Source of the DNA: Pratylenchus scribneri
Lineage: Eukaryota > Nematoda > Chromadorea > Rhabditida > Pratylenchidae
Assembly: GCA_030063045.1 (NCBI GenBank)
Contig: JAQSEB010000005.1
Coordinates: 1,873,001-1,937,000 of the forward strand
Direction: 5' to 3'
DNA: 64,000 nucleotides
Numbering within the stretch: the first letter of the stretch is position 1; every line of letters starts with the position of its first letter. Under the pieces are notes generated by a model. The model was not told where the DNA came from and made no database searches. It saw only the letters and a program-made list of their open reading frames with translations. Shown here piece by piece: positions 44,891 to 55,620 of this stretch. The translations under genes and the position numbers were made by a program.

Positions 44891-45380
44891 GCCATTTTTT
44901 TAAAATTTTGAATTTTTTATGGAAGGATATATTTTCGATAATTATTGGAATCATTTATTTTTTGATGTTTATAATATTTTTATTTTTCTATTTTTTTTTT
45001 CAAAAAATTTGAAAAAAATAAGTATTTTTAAAAGAATATGAGCCGAAAAGCTAGTTTTAAAAGTCCGAATTATGCAAAAGTTTGGTTTTTGGCCGGAAAT
45101 GTCTGGGCCGGAAAAGTCGGATAAAAAAATTCACACCACCAGAAAATCACCAAATTTTGAAAAAAGGAGATATAAATGGGTAGGAAATATTTGAATTAAG
45201 GCTAGATTTCTGCATTTGAAATTTGAACCGGAGGAATCATATATCCAATAATAAGATTTAATTATTTTAGAATATGTTTTCAATATTCTTTTTTAATATT
45301 AAAGTTAGCGAATTCGGTAATTTAAGTATAATAGGGTCCATAAAAGTCGGTTCGGAAATTTCTCATTCAAGAATGTCTTA
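44891..45380. other. Unique stretch with GGCCGGAAA words
   Basis: Outside the array pattern. The words GCCGAAAAG, AAGTCCGAATT, GGCCGGAAATGTC, GGCCGGAAAAGTCGG and AAAAGTCGGTTCGGAAATTT recur. This recalls the motif-packed hAT-like elements, but I find no inverted ends or target duplication. No gene is seen. Confidence 0.4.
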
Positions 45381-45880
45381 ACACGGTAAAAATATTATAT
45401 AAAAACCAAAAATTACCAATTTTTAGAATAAACGAAATCTATAATGGTAAATTTAACAAAAAAATTCTTAAAAGTTACTTATTTAGCAATGTAAAAAACT
45501 GTAACCTAAGGATTGGTCTAGGATTACGAATCGAATTTTCAATTAAATTCAATCTGATATTCCTCTATTCAAATGTTTTCCTCATCCAAAAAATTGCAAT
45601 TTATTTTATTTAAAAATAATTGATAATTAATTTTAAGAATTTTATTTATTTAATTTTTGAGGTTTTTGGTGAATTCTCGGGACATGTTTTTTTGTGAATT
45701 TTTTTAGGGGTATATTCCCCCTAGTAAATAAATTATTTATGGGTTATAAAATTTTTCATTTTTTCATGATAATTATAATTTTAGGCTCCATATAGTATAG
45801 CCATTATGAAAATTAGCAGTAACCATATATAAAAGGACTCAATTTTAATGGTTTATTTTTCAAAATATTTTAAATTTTAG
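45381..45880 (+). repeat. Module D and D-type unit
   Basis: Module D at 45390-45610 (ACGAAATCTATAATGG, GGATTGGTCTAGGATTACG), then boxes at 45710. Positions 45785-45880 are unique and end in an AAATTTTAG acceptor-like site. Confidence 0.7.
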
Positions 45881-46000
45881 GACATCCACTGCTGGAGCAA
45901 GGTTTCAAAAATTATTTATAAGACTCAATCCAAGCAGAAAATCCGAGAAGCCATTAAATATAACAGAAAATTTATGATGAATAAATTTTTAATTTTTTAA
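45881..46000 (+). pseudogene. Exon-like fragment, family L, copy 2 (39 codons)
   Basis: Directly after TTTTAAATTTTAG the frame reads DIHCWSKVSKIIYKTQSKQ then KIREAIKYNRKFMMN before joining repeat sequence. Family L relatives at 2793-2843 and 61122-61180 share the KIIY-x-TQSKQ-x-x-R core. Between this copy and the 61.1 kb copy several changes are third-position (ACA/ACT, TCG/TCC, AGG/CGA). The product is not recognised. It may be a true internal exon or a relic spread with a repeat. Confidence 0.45.
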
Positions 46001-46200
46001 AAATATTTTGAGGTCGATGTCTTGAACCAAATGTTTATCTGACTGAATTTGATATTTTTAAGGAATATACTTTCCAATGAAAATAAATGATTTATGGATT
46101 ATAGAATTTTTTAATGAAATTATAATTGAATCTGTATTTTTTGAAATTTATTTACCAATTCACTATTTTTAAAAGTTCTCTTATTTTTTTTCATTATGCT
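46001..46200 (+). repeat. Tandem array unit, + orientation
   Basis: Boxes at 46060-46100. Confidence 0.75.
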
Positions 46201-46545
46201 CATCTCATATATAATTTTAGTATAAATTGCTTGTATGTTACTCGGTTTTCTCGAAAAAGTGTGGATGGATTGAATTGAATTTTTGTAGCCATTTTTTCGA
46301 GGTTGCTGATCAAGACCATAGTTAGTTTTGTATTTTGTCCATGTTAAAGTATTCTAAATCGAAAAATTTTCATCAGAAAAATAAGGCAAAAAAAAAGTTC
46401 TGAGTCATTCGGTATAAGATTAGAGTCATCTAGATATAGGTAAAATTATCCCTAATTTTAATTCTAATCGCCCTATAACTACGACCCTTCATTCTTGTCA
46501 AACCTGCGGGTAATTAATACGAAAGCCTGATTTTTTGTTCCATAT
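46201..46545. other. Unique non-repeat stretch, nothing identified
   Basis: Mixed-composition sequence without boxes or modules (GTTACTCGGTTTTCTCG, CCTATAACTACGACCCTTC). Stops occur in all frames, with no open reading beyond about 25 codons that I trust. Confidence 0.5.
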
Positions 46546-47740
46546 TTTAAACTAGGATTTGACTATTGCATAAATTTTTACAATATTTTTCCCTCACCTA
46601 CATAGATTTCCCCTCTCTAAATTTTTTGAAAAATTTTGAAAAATAATTTTAATTTTAAAGATTTTAAATTTTTTGTAGCATAAGGCTATTGCTTTTTAAA
46701 ATGAATGTGACATTTTAAAGAAATTTATTTTCCTTAGTAAATAAATAATTTATGGTTTGAAAATTTTTTTTAATATAATTGATCCATTTTTTTATATTTA
46801 ATTCTTCCTCAAATTTTAACCTTTATTTTATGATTTAAAATAATTGACGAAATAATTCTTAAGATTTTTTCTTTTTTATAAATTAAAATTGTTAAAGGAA
46901 TATATTTTCCTTTTTTATAAGTTTTGTATTTCTTAAAGATAATTGCAATAAGCTTTTCCTATTTATTTAAATTAACCAAAGGAAATTATAGTCTTTATTT
47001 TAAAAATGATGAATTAATTTTTCTGTGTTTTTGAGATTTTTTAAAATTATTTTAAAAATTTTTTGAGGTTGTTTTATTTTGAGAACCACGTCTTTAATTT
47101 AAATGTCATAAAATAAATTTATTTTCTACTGCAAATAAATGATTTATGGGTTATAAAATTTTTCATTTTTAATGAAATTCAAATTGAATCTCTCCTTTTT
47201 TTTGAATTTTATTGATAATTATCTCTTCGTCATTTTTACATTTTCCCTTTTTCATTATGTAAATTTTAGATAATTATACTGTGCTTTATCAAATTTATTA
47301 ATACTTGTAATTGAATTTGTCCCTTTTTATTTAATTCCCTCTGCTTATAGAAAATTATAAACCTTGTTTAAATAAAACTAACATAAACCCCATTTTAAGA
47401 TTCACAAATGCATTTTGGGTTGTCGATCGTTATTTGCAGCCATTTTTGAGCATAAACAAAAAATGATCGAGAAAAGAAGCAATATTAATTTACTTTTTTT
47501 TCTTCCCTTAGAAAATACAACTTCTTTTTTCGAATTTCAATAAATAATTTTTTAATGAATTAATTTTACTTTTTTAAAATTTTATTGGGAAATATGGCCT
47601 CCTTCTTTTTATAATGACTGTAAATTTTAATGAATATATTTTCCTTGGTAAATAAATAATTTATGGGTTGAAATTTTTATTTTAATAAAAAATTTTATTG
47701 AATATATCCGTTTTTACTTACCATAAGTTTATTTTTTGTT
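46546..47740 (+). repeat. Tandem array with a partial module P
   Basis: Box pairs lie near 46725, 46895, 47115 and 47640. Module P fragment at 47395-47510 (AATGCATTTTGGGTTGTCGA). Confidence 0.75.
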
Positions 47741-48240
47741 TTAAAAATTTTATTCAAATCTTTTTTAAATATTCATATAATAAATTTGGATTTAATTACA
47801 CGATTAATAAAAAATTATACTAAATGATTAATAGTGAAAATACCATAGAAAATCTAATGTTTTCATCTAAATTTTTACCTAAATTAATAAAAGTATAAAA
47901 TATTAGAGATTGTATTGATCAAAAATTTCTAAATATTTATTATAATTTTTAAATTTAAACCTATACATTTTTATACACATTGAATTGCCATATTTGCCAT
48001 TATATAAATGAAAATTTTATCGCATATTCAATAATTAATTTAAAAAACAAAAATTTAATTAATTAAATTTTATCAAAATATTATAAAAAAATTTATTTTC
48101 AGAATATGATAATGGATTGAATTTGAACGAGATGAATTTAAAACTTCTAAAAGTTAAAGGCAAATGGTAGTAAAATATTTCCCTTCAAATGAAGACTAAT
48201 TTTAATTCAAAAATATGTTTAAAATTTTTAATAATTTACC
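47741..48240 (-). other. Unique A/T island with exon-like frames
   Basis: No boxes or modules. On -, one frame (GKNLDENIRFSMVFSLLII) follows TTTTATTAATTTAG near 47890. A second lies at 48059-48184. The + strand also has open stretches (for example ENTIENLMFSSKFLPKLIK before a GTATAA, near 47836-47896). Both strands are plausible and neither is proven. Confidence 0.35.
48059..48184 (-). pseudogene. Exon-like frame, 41 codons
   Basis: Reads EIFYYHLPLTFRSFKFISF then KFNPLSYSENKFFYNILIKF before TAA. A good acceptor (CTTTAACTTTTAG) lies inside it. On + the same DNA reads YDNGLNLNEMNLKLLKVKGK between TTTTCAG and GTAGTA, an equally tidy exon of 64 bp, so strand is unresolved. Confidence 0.3.
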
Positions 48241-49206
48241 GAGCGCTTGTAATTATTTCTATTTTAAAACTTTTTTAAATTTATGCTTAAAATGCTGTTT
48301 ACGTTCCAATTCCATTCTTTTGGCTTTAGTTAACAGGGAAGCAACTAATTATAGAAGCTAATATGCTATTTGGAAGTCATTAAAAATCCTTATAAAATTT
48401 TAAAAATAATTTTATAATGAATTTTACGATTTTTTAACTTTTTAAATTTTTTAAAAATTTTTTAACTTCGATGTGTAGTAAACTATCCCTTTTTATAATG
48501 AATATAAATTTTTAAAGAAATTTATTTTCGTCTGTAAATAATTTTTTATGAGCTGCAAAATATTTTTTATTTTTTTGTTGATTCATTCAAATTGATTTTA
48601 TTTAATTCTTTTCCCTTACGTTTTTATTTTCAAATTTTCATTTAATCATTTTCCCTTCCACTACATTTAAATTCTTCTTCTCTACTCAGAAAATGCACGG
48701 TATTAATGATGTGTGTCCCCTATAAGAGATGAGTAAGATGAAGAAGAAGAAGAAAATAATGGAAGATAAAGAAAACGATGAGAATGATGAATTAGATGAA
48801 TAAAAAGATTATCCTCAGTTTCATCTTTTTCTTCGTCATCATGCTCATCCTTTCCCTCATAGGAGAAAAAATTCCATTAGTACAAATTTCAACTCTACTG
48901 GAAAAATTTTTAAAAATTATTTTTATGATGAATTATTAATAATTTATTTAAATTTTTGTTCTTGTCAATATTGCTTTTTATAATGAATGTGAATTTTTAA
49001 AGTGATATATTTTTTTGAATTAATTTAATTTAAAGTTTTTAAATTGTTATAAGATTGTTTCCCTTTTTATTTTTAATTTTTAGAAGAATATATTTTCCTC
49101 TCGAAATAAATAAATGTGTCGTAAATTTTTTAAATTTTTATTGATATTGATAATTGAATCTGTTCTTCAATATTTTTCCTTCCCATATATATATATTCTT
49201 CCTTTC
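48241..49206 (+). repeat. Tandem array with module C fragment and family J
   Basis: Module C fragment at 48270-48395 (CTTTAGTTAACAGGGAAGC), units near 48520 and 49085, and family J sequence at 48690-48939. Confidence 0.7.
48796..48939 (+). CDS. Candidate 47-aa hydrophobic peptide, family J
   Basis: ATG followed by a signal-peptide-like start (MNKKIILSFIFFFVIMLILS) and a further 27 residues to TAA. A relative near 55303 reads MKKIILNFTFFFFVIILIFS. Codons here use much more C at the third position than neighbours. The DNA is also a purine/pyrimidine inverted repeat (GATGAAGAAGAAG at the left, CTTCGTCATCATG at the right), so the opposite strand is likewise open. A hairpin with a chance frame is an alternative. 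The last codons run into ordinary repeat. Confidence 0.3.
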   Translation: MNKKIILSFIFFFVIMLILSLIGEKIPLVQISTLLEKFLKIIFMMNY

Positions 49207-49214
49207 CCCCAAAT

Positions 49215-50037
49215 CAGGGACGGGCGCCAAAGCCTAAGTCGTTGAACGCCAAACGCAAAACGCCAAAATTTCAAAAAAAAAATTTACGCCAAACGCAAAA
49301 CGCCAGAAAATGGCTAAAAATAACGCCAAAAACGCCAAACGCAAAACGCCAAACGCCAAAAATGAATTTATTCAGAAATTCAAATTTTTATAAATTTTAT
49401 TCAAAAATTCAAAATTTAATAAATTTTATTCGGAAATTTAAATTTTCATAATTTACTTTATTCGATTCTCTTTTCTCTTCCATTTTTCCATCAAGAATTA
49501 AAAGATAATAGTGCGGAGGGCAGAGGGAGAAGCCTGCCGAAGGCCAGTGGACTAAGCCCGAGGCCAAGTTTAGCAAGGGATTAAGCCGGATAAATGGGGA
49601 TTAAGCCGGATAAAGAGGAATTAAAGGTCACAATGCCAGGATTAAGTAAGGAAATGGGCTGGAAGCTGAGCATAGTCGGCAAGGAGGGTAGAACAACTAC
49701 CATTTTGCGACCCTACGTAAAATTTTGACCGTGGCGGGGAAAAATATGGCCCAAAAATGGCCCCGATAGGGGAAAATTTGGCCCAAAAATAGTACCGATA
49801 GGAGAAATTTGACCCAAAAATGGTCGCGCAGCGAAAAATTTCCATTCACAGTCTTTTATCTTTCCATTCTATCTCCTTCTCCTTATCCTCTTTCATCCAT
49901 AAAAAATTATCCAATTTTGGCGTTTTTTTGGCGTTAATTTTCCTATTTTTACGCCAAACGCAAAACGCCAAAAAAGGCTAAAAATAACGCCAAAAACGCC
50001 AAACGCAAAACGCCAAACGCCATGGCGCCCGTCCCTG
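49215..50037. mobile_element. 823-bp hAT-like non-autonomous element with perfect 8-bp target duplication
   Basis: The ends CAGGGACGGGCGCC and GGCGCCCGTCCCTG are perfect inverted complements. Both sides carry CCCCAAAT (49207-49214 and 50038-50045), a perfect 8-bp target duplication as hAT transposition makes. The flanking 150 bp at the left and 120 bp at the right are packed with AACGCCAAACGCAAAACGCC-type words. The centre holds G+C-rich sequence with ATTAAGCCGGATAAA twice (49582-49616) and three copies of a 33-bp block with GGCCCAAAAATGG. There is no transposase, so it must have moved with one supplied in trans. Confidence 0.93.
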
Positions 50038-50045
50038 CCCCAAAT

Positions 50046-50290
50046 GTTGTAATTATATAAAAAAAGTAAAATATTTACAAATCATAAATCATTTCATTAT
50101 TGAGGAAAATTTATTCTTCTAAAAATTCAATACCAGAAAAAATTACCGATAAACAATGTCGAAAAAAACTTTAAAAAATTCTAAAAATAATTCTTAATTA
50201 TTTTAAAAACAAAAGCTGAAACTTTCTATAGGAATAGGAAGAATTAAATAATAAAAGCCAGACTCGATTAAATTTATCATTAATAAAAAA
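50046..50290 (-). repeat. Tandem array unit, - orientation
   Basis: Reversed boxes at 50085-50125. With the array just left of the hAT element in + orientation, the orientation change lies near this element's insertion site. Confidence 0.75.
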
Positions 50291-50400
50291 TTTTCTTCTA
50301 CAAATTTTTTCATCCTTTATAGGCATGAATATAGGCTACGGCTTCAATGAAATTGAATCTTTTTTTAAAATAATTAAAAATAATATAAAATAAATATTTA

Positions 50401-50595
50401 TTAATATTTACCTTTATATAAAAATCTTTGCACGATAATAAATGGATTCTTTGATGAAGACCAGAAATTAAATTTAAAAAAATTTGAAAAAATTAATTTT
50501 TCTATTTTTTTGTAGAAAATTGTCTAATCATGTCGAGTCATCATTTGATGGTAACAAATTGTTACAAAATCAACCCATTTTGGGGACAATGAAAT
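50401..50595 (-). pseudogene. Frame interrupted by one TAG, same register as the 111-codon frame
   Basis: Reads ISLSPKWVDFVTICYHQMM, then a TAG at 50524-50526, then TIFYKKIEKLIFSNFF and FWSSSKNPFIIVQRFLYK. The end has a strong donor-like site (TATAAAG|GTAAAT). It is in the same frame as 50653-50988. The TAG could be a lesion, or the AG of an acceptor (ATGATTAG|ACA) opening a new exon. This is inference only. Confidence 0.3.
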
Positions 50596-50652
50596 TTATT
50601 TATTAAAAATATTTAGGTAATTTTAGTTTGAACCCATTTTTTAACTTTTTAA

Positions 50653-50988
50653 TTAATAATCAGAAAATATACAATAAAAAAAAATAATGATGATTATATA
50701 TTTGATTAAATTAAATAAAAATGAATTTTTATTAAAATTGTCTATGGAATTATTGCATGTTTTAAAAAATTTGAATAATTTAAAAACACAATGGTTGTAA
50801 TTTAGATAAAAAAATTTATTTAAAACAGAATGTTGATATATATTTCCTATTTCTCTATAGAATTTGGGAGAAATGGCATCAAAAATATATTCAATATATT
50901 TGATTAATATTTTTAATAGAAATTTTATTTGTATTATCGAATGGTCGAATTTTTTCAGAAAATTTTTTTTTATAATTTTAAATTTTAT
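50653..50988 (-). pseudogene. 111-codon stop-free frame without ATG
   Basis: In about 80% A+T DNA this is an unusually long open stretch. It contains no Met at all, so it would be an exon or a relic rather than a whole gene. Landmarks are IEYIFDAISPKFYREIGNIY, then LNYNHCVFKLFKFFKTCNNS, then a hydrophobic end (LIKYIIIIIFFYCIF) that could span a membrane. Residue variety (D, E, H, Q, C) is better than in other long frames here. A possible acceptor (AAATTCTATAG) lies inside it. The product is not recognised. Confidence 0.35.
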
Positions 50989-51118
50989 TCATTTTTATAT
51001 TTTCGTTCATAATTTGGTATTTCATTTTATTAATGTACTTTCTAAAAATAAATCTATTTATTTTTAATTATTCGAACAATGTTTATGTGTTTAAAAATGC
51101 TATTATACCTTAGTCCTT

Positions 51119-51146
51119 AGTAGTCCCGCTGGTAGACGGGACTACT
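51119..51146. other. Perfect 10-bp hairpin with 8-base loop
   Basis: AGTAGTCCCG, loop CTGGTAGA, then CGGGACTACT. It is G+C-rich in the stem and stands alone between the gene-like island and the resumed array. It is too short for a typical miRNA precursor. It could be a structured RNA end, a miniature-element remnant, or chance. Confidence 0.6.
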
Positions 51147-51289
51147 TACCTTTTATGAATTCTTTTTTAATGATTCTGTCTTATTTAATTTTTCCTCTGC
51201 ACACAAAAATTTTAATTTTATTTAAAACTAAAATTATTTATAATTATTTTAAGATTTTTTTTTATTTTTTGTTAAATTTTTTTGACTTA
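51147..51289 (+). repeat. Array fragment, + orientation
   Basis: Pyrimidine tract and seam (TTTTTCCTCTGCACACAAAA), then a T-run. No boxes are retained. Confidence 0.65.
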
Positions 51290-52270
51290 GGTTCCAGGTT
51301 TTTAGATTACAAATAAGTAAATTTTTAAGATTTTTTTGTTTAATTTACCATTATAGATTTCGTCAACTCTAAAAATAGATAATTTTTGGTTTTTATATTA
51401 CATTTTTAGAATGAAATTTTCTCGAAAAAAAGTAGCATAATAAATAAAATTGATCAGAAATTTGATCAAAAAAAGATGTGCTATTTTCAACAATATGATA
51501 CATACTTTTAAATTTTATAAAAAATTTAATTTTGAGGGAGAGGAAGAAATTAAAAATGGTCAGATCTCAATTATCATTATCATTAAAAACGTAAAAAATT
51601 TACGACCCATAAATTATTTATTTAGAGAGGAAAATACATTTCTCTCACATTCATTATAAATGGATGAGGAAAAAATTATTAGAAAAATCTAAAAAAAATA
51701 TTAATCATAGAAAATATTATTTTAATTTATTAAAAAATTTTGAACTTTTCTGTAGAAAATAGCAATAAATTGGTAACAGGGAACTGTCTAGAAAATTTGT
51801 CCATGGCAAATTCTGATTTAAAATTTGAAAATAAAAAAATGAAAGATGGCTTTTATTTTAGAGAATTTTTAATGCTTCCAAATGGCATACCTTCTAAAAT
51901 TGGCTATTTACTTTTCAAAATAAAGCCAAAAGAATGGCACCAGGAACAGAAACAGGATTTTAATAAGCATAAATTTTAAAAAAATATCAAAGAGAAATAA
52001 TTATATTAAATTTGAAAACTAAGGTTGGAATTTATTTGGAAAAAGGAATAATTAAAAGAAAAAGGGCAAACTTATTTATAATTATCATTAAAAACATTTC
52101 TAACCATTAAATCATTTATTTATAAAGGAAAATATTTTCATCTAAAAATTTAAATTTTGAAAAAAGTATGTCATATCGTTAGGCCTTCAATAGACCTCAA
52201 AAAAATTAAAAAATAAATAAAAATTCTTAAAATTAATTCATCAATTATTTTAGGTCAAATATAATGGGGA
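51290..52270 (-). repeat. C-D higher-order repeat, reversed
   Basis: Read on -: unit, C (52010-51745, GCCATTCTTTTGGCTTTA), unit (51650-51590), D (51500-51290). It parallels 1320-2335. A 79-codon + frame over 51740-51979 lies on the reverse of module C and is not kept in other C copies. Confidence 0.75.
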
Positions 52271-54279
52271 TTGATTTTTAATTTATTTGACTGAAAAAAA
52301 TGTTTCTCTCATCATGGACAAATTATTATTGGGACTGCATTTTCGCATTACAAATACCGCAAAATATTTGCATAATTAGTTTTTTTTTTATGAAATTTGG
52401 TCAAAAATTTCTGGAAAATTAAAATTCCCTTTTTTACCTTTTTATTGAATTTTTACAAACACGATCGAGGATTATGAATCCAGTTTTCAAATTCAATCCG
52501 ATATTCTCCTATTCAAATGTTTTCCTCATCCAACAAAAAATTGCAATTTTATTTCAAAATAATTGATAAATTAATTTCTAGAATTTTATTTTAATTTTTG
52601 TGGTCTTTTGAACAACATTAGGTCCATGTTTTTTTCTGATTGTGTTTTTTAGAGGAGTACATATATTCACCCCAGTAAATAAATAATTTATGGGTTATAA
52701 AATTTTTAATTTTTAAATGACAATTGTAATTATAATTTTGTTCTGTTCTCTTTTTATTTATAATTCTTCCTAAATAGCCTTATTTTAAAAATTTTTAAAA
52801 ATTATCAAAAAAAAAAATAAATATCTGGTCATGCTCAGTATCCCCGAAAACCCCCGGGTACAAAAATCAGCGCATTTCATCTTGCAAATAGAAAACCGGG
52901 GAATAAACTAATGTTTCGGACGGGACAAATTTTAAAATTATAATATTGGATTAAATATTAAAATTAAATAAATTATTAAAAATATAAATAAATATATTAA
53001 AAATCAACAAGATTTATTAACATATTCTTTTTACAACAAAATTCTTTGGACTGTTCACTTTTTTTACGTGCCTTGCTCCATCAAATAAAATATTTTCATT
53101 TTTTGTTATTTAGAATTTTTAAAAGAATAGTATATTTTCGTCTTAATTAATAATTTATATTTTAATCTAATTAATTTATTATAACTTTAAGAATTTATTT
53201 TTTAATTTTTCTAAAAATCTATTGAACTTGAAGACAAATGGATTCAAGATTTCTCTGATTTAGATTTTTAGAGGAATATATTTTCCTTTCTAAATAAATA
53301 ATTTATGGGTAATAATTTTTTTATTTTTCCGTGATAATTGAGTCTGCCCATTTTATTTAATTTTTTCTCCAATTTAATTCTCCCTTTTCATCAGAAAATT
53401 ACATTCCATAATTGAATAATTTAAAATATTTTTTAAATAAAAAATTTAATTTTTTTTTTAAATTTTTGAATTCGATTCCCGCAGCATTCTTTTAATAATC
53501 AATGTGAATTTAGAAGAATATATTTTTCTCTGTAAATAAATGATTTATGAGTTACTAAAATTTGTACATCGTTCAAATTTAATTTTTTCTCTCATCACAA
53601 AAAAATTTAAATTTTTAAAATTTTTAATAATTGTTAAATTAGTTTAAAGATTTTTATATTTTTGTTAATTTTTAAAGGTCTATTGATCGAAATCGCAGTT
53701 TAATTTTTGCTTATTTTGGATTTTTAAAGGAATACATTTTTCAATGTAAATAAATGATTTATAAGTTATAATTTTTTTAATTTTTTAATAATAATTTCAA
53801 TTGAGAATCCTATTTTATTTATTTCTTCCACTCTCCTATGAACACTGCTTAAAATTTTAACAAATTTAAAATAATTGATGAATTAATTTTAAGAATTTTC
53901 TTTTTTTTTTTTAAATTTTGAGGGCTATTGGAATATTTGTTTTTTTTTTCTGTTTTTGAAATTTTAAAGGAATGTTATATTTTCCTCTCTAATAAATAAT
54001 TTATATAAAAATTTTTATATAGATAATTGAAATCTTTCCAATTTATTTCAAATTTAATTACCTACAGAATTTTTTAGCACCTATTTTAAAAATTGTAAAT
54101 TAATTTAAAGAGTTGAGTTTTTAATTTTATTCTAATTTTTTGATATTATTTTGTGTCAAATGGTCCGCGTCTTTTATTTGAATGTTAATATATTTTTTCC
54201 TTTAATTAAATAATTTATGAGTTATAATTTTTTTAAATTATTATTTGTATGAGTCTGACCTTTATATTTGTAATCCGTC
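52271..54279 (+). repeat. Reversed module E, then + array with module M
   Basis: Module E is reversed at 52280-52450. Then come a + module D tail (52470-52530), a D-type box (52650), module M at 52820-52960, and units near 53280, 53520, 53725, 53975 and 54200. Positions 53665-53990 match 9460-9780, including the variable segment GTCTATTGATCGAAATCGCA. Confidence 0.75.
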
Positions 54280-54345
54280 AAATTTTGTTTCATAATTGAT
54301 GAGGAATGCACTACCTTTAATGAATTTAATTTATGATAAATTTTA
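54280..54345 (-). repeat. Relative of the 38.27 kb exon-like fragment
   Basis: About 60 bp aligns with 38268-38325 (TCATAATTGATGAGGAATGC). The - frame reads IKGSAFLINYETKFDG. Confidence 0.4.
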
Positions 54346-54660
54346 ATATTTTATAAATAAATTCTCATTTACTATCTTTACTAATTTTTATTGTTGGAAT
54401 CCAATACTGAGGAGGACGTTTCATTGCCGCCATTTCATTGCCAGACACTTTTGACGAGCCATAACTCAACCAGGGAAAGACCATTTGATGAAATCTTGGT
54501 ATCATTGGATAGATCTATTTAAGCTCTATTGAAAAGTTTATAAAGCTTTTTCAAATAAATAAATTTTAAATGACTTAAAGTCGAAAAACTGAATAAAAGT
54601 CGCCATTTCCCTATTTAGAAGCTTGTAATTAAGCGGATGTTCAGCTTTTCACATATTGCT
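54346..54660. other. Unique G+C-richer stretch
   Basis: After a short module B/P-type entry (AATTCTCATTTACTATC) comes sequence seen nowhere else in the window (GAGGAGGACGTTTCATTGCC, CATAACTCAACCAGGGAAAG, TCATTGGATAGATCTATTTA). CGCCATTTC occurs twice, about 160 bp apart. No frame is convincing. Confidence 0.5.
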
Positions 54661-55239
54661 ATATAATATTATATGCTTTTTTCCTGAATGTAAATTTTTA
54701 GAGGAAATTATTTTCCCTCTATAAATAAATGATTTATGGGTTAAAAAATTTAATTTTTTTATATTAATTGTAATTGTGCAGTCCTTTTTTAATTTATTTC
54801 TCTGCTCGCAAAAAGTTGCATTTTTTGCTAAAAATAACCTATTTTGAAGTTCTTTACGAAAATTGTTTTGTCAAATTTCACAAAAATTTATTAATTTTTA
54901 GCATTTTTTTTCAATTTTTGAAGGAAAATTCATTGTATGATGCAATAAAATGGTAAAAAATGAATTTTAATTTCCCCGAAACTTTTTTTGCCAAATTTCA
55001 CAAAAAAAATGTTTAAATATTTTAAAATAATCCTAAAAATAATTTTATTAATTTTTCTTTATTTAAATTTTTTATTAATTTTTTTGAGGTTTGATTGAAC
55101 GCATTCAGGACTTTTTTCTGAATTTAAATTTATAATAGAATATATTTTCCTCTGTAGGAAAATAATTTATGAGTTAATTTTTTATTTTTAAATTTTCTTT
55201 TAATCATTTTCCCATTCACTACCTTTAATTCTTCTTCTT
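54661..55239 (+). repeat. Tandem array with partial module E
   Basis: Boxes near 54700 and 55140; module E at 54820-55005. Confidence 0.75.
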
Positions 55240-55506
55240 TCTTCAGAAAATTGCACGTTACTAATATTTGTCCTCTATAAGGAAATGAGAATGATGAGGA
55301 AGATGATGAAAAAGATTATCCTCAATTTTACCTTCTTCTTCTTCGTCATCATCCTCATCTTTTCCGTCATAGGGAAAAACTCCATTAGTACCAATATTGC
55401 AGCTCTAAAAATAATTGCTGAATTATTTTTTAGAATATTGATTTTTTCGATTTTTTTGGACAATGATAATTGTCATTTACTTACTATCTTTATTAATTTT
55501 TATTGA
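55240..55506 (+). pseudogene. Family J, copy 2: hydrophobic frame over an inverted repeat
   Basis: A 73-codon frame starting at 55285 (MRMMRKMMKKIILNFTFFFF), followed by VIILIFSVIGKNSISTN. It matches the 48796 copy over about 25 residues and then shifts frame relative to it by a 2-base difference. The GATGAGGAAGATGATG left side and CGTCATCATCCTCATC right side can pair as a hairpin. The opposite strand is open too (62 codons). Confidence 0.3.
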
Positions 55507-55620
55507 TGGAATCCATTTTATTAGAGGGACAAGAAGCAGTATTTGTTAATAAACCATTATAAACCTCCTACTATTTTTGGTACAAAACTTAATTTAAATT
55601 GGTTAAACTTCAGCAATTTG
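55507..55620 (+). repeat. Module B fragment
   Basis: GAATCCATTTTATTAGAGGG, TAATAAACCATTATAAACC and TTGGTACAAAACTTAATTT. Confidence 0.6.

Larger units (their letters stand above)
50291..51118 (-). other. Unique gene-like island without array boxes
   Basis: About 0.8 kb with no box pair or module, between reversed units and a hairpin. The - strand carries the long frames listed next. The + strand has a 69-codon frame (50864-51067), opposite the longest - frame. Confidence 0.45.

Noticed and set aside
46201..46545. A possible gene in non-repeat sequence
   Set aside because: All frames have frequent stops and I found no paired splice sites with an open frame between them.
49642..49845. 67-codon - frame inside the hAT-like element
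   Set aside because: It is produced by a 33-bp internal repeat (GGCCCAAAAATGG) and shows no transposase features.
51740..51979. 79-codon + frame
   Set aside because: It is the reverse of module C; other C copies have stops in the same frame.
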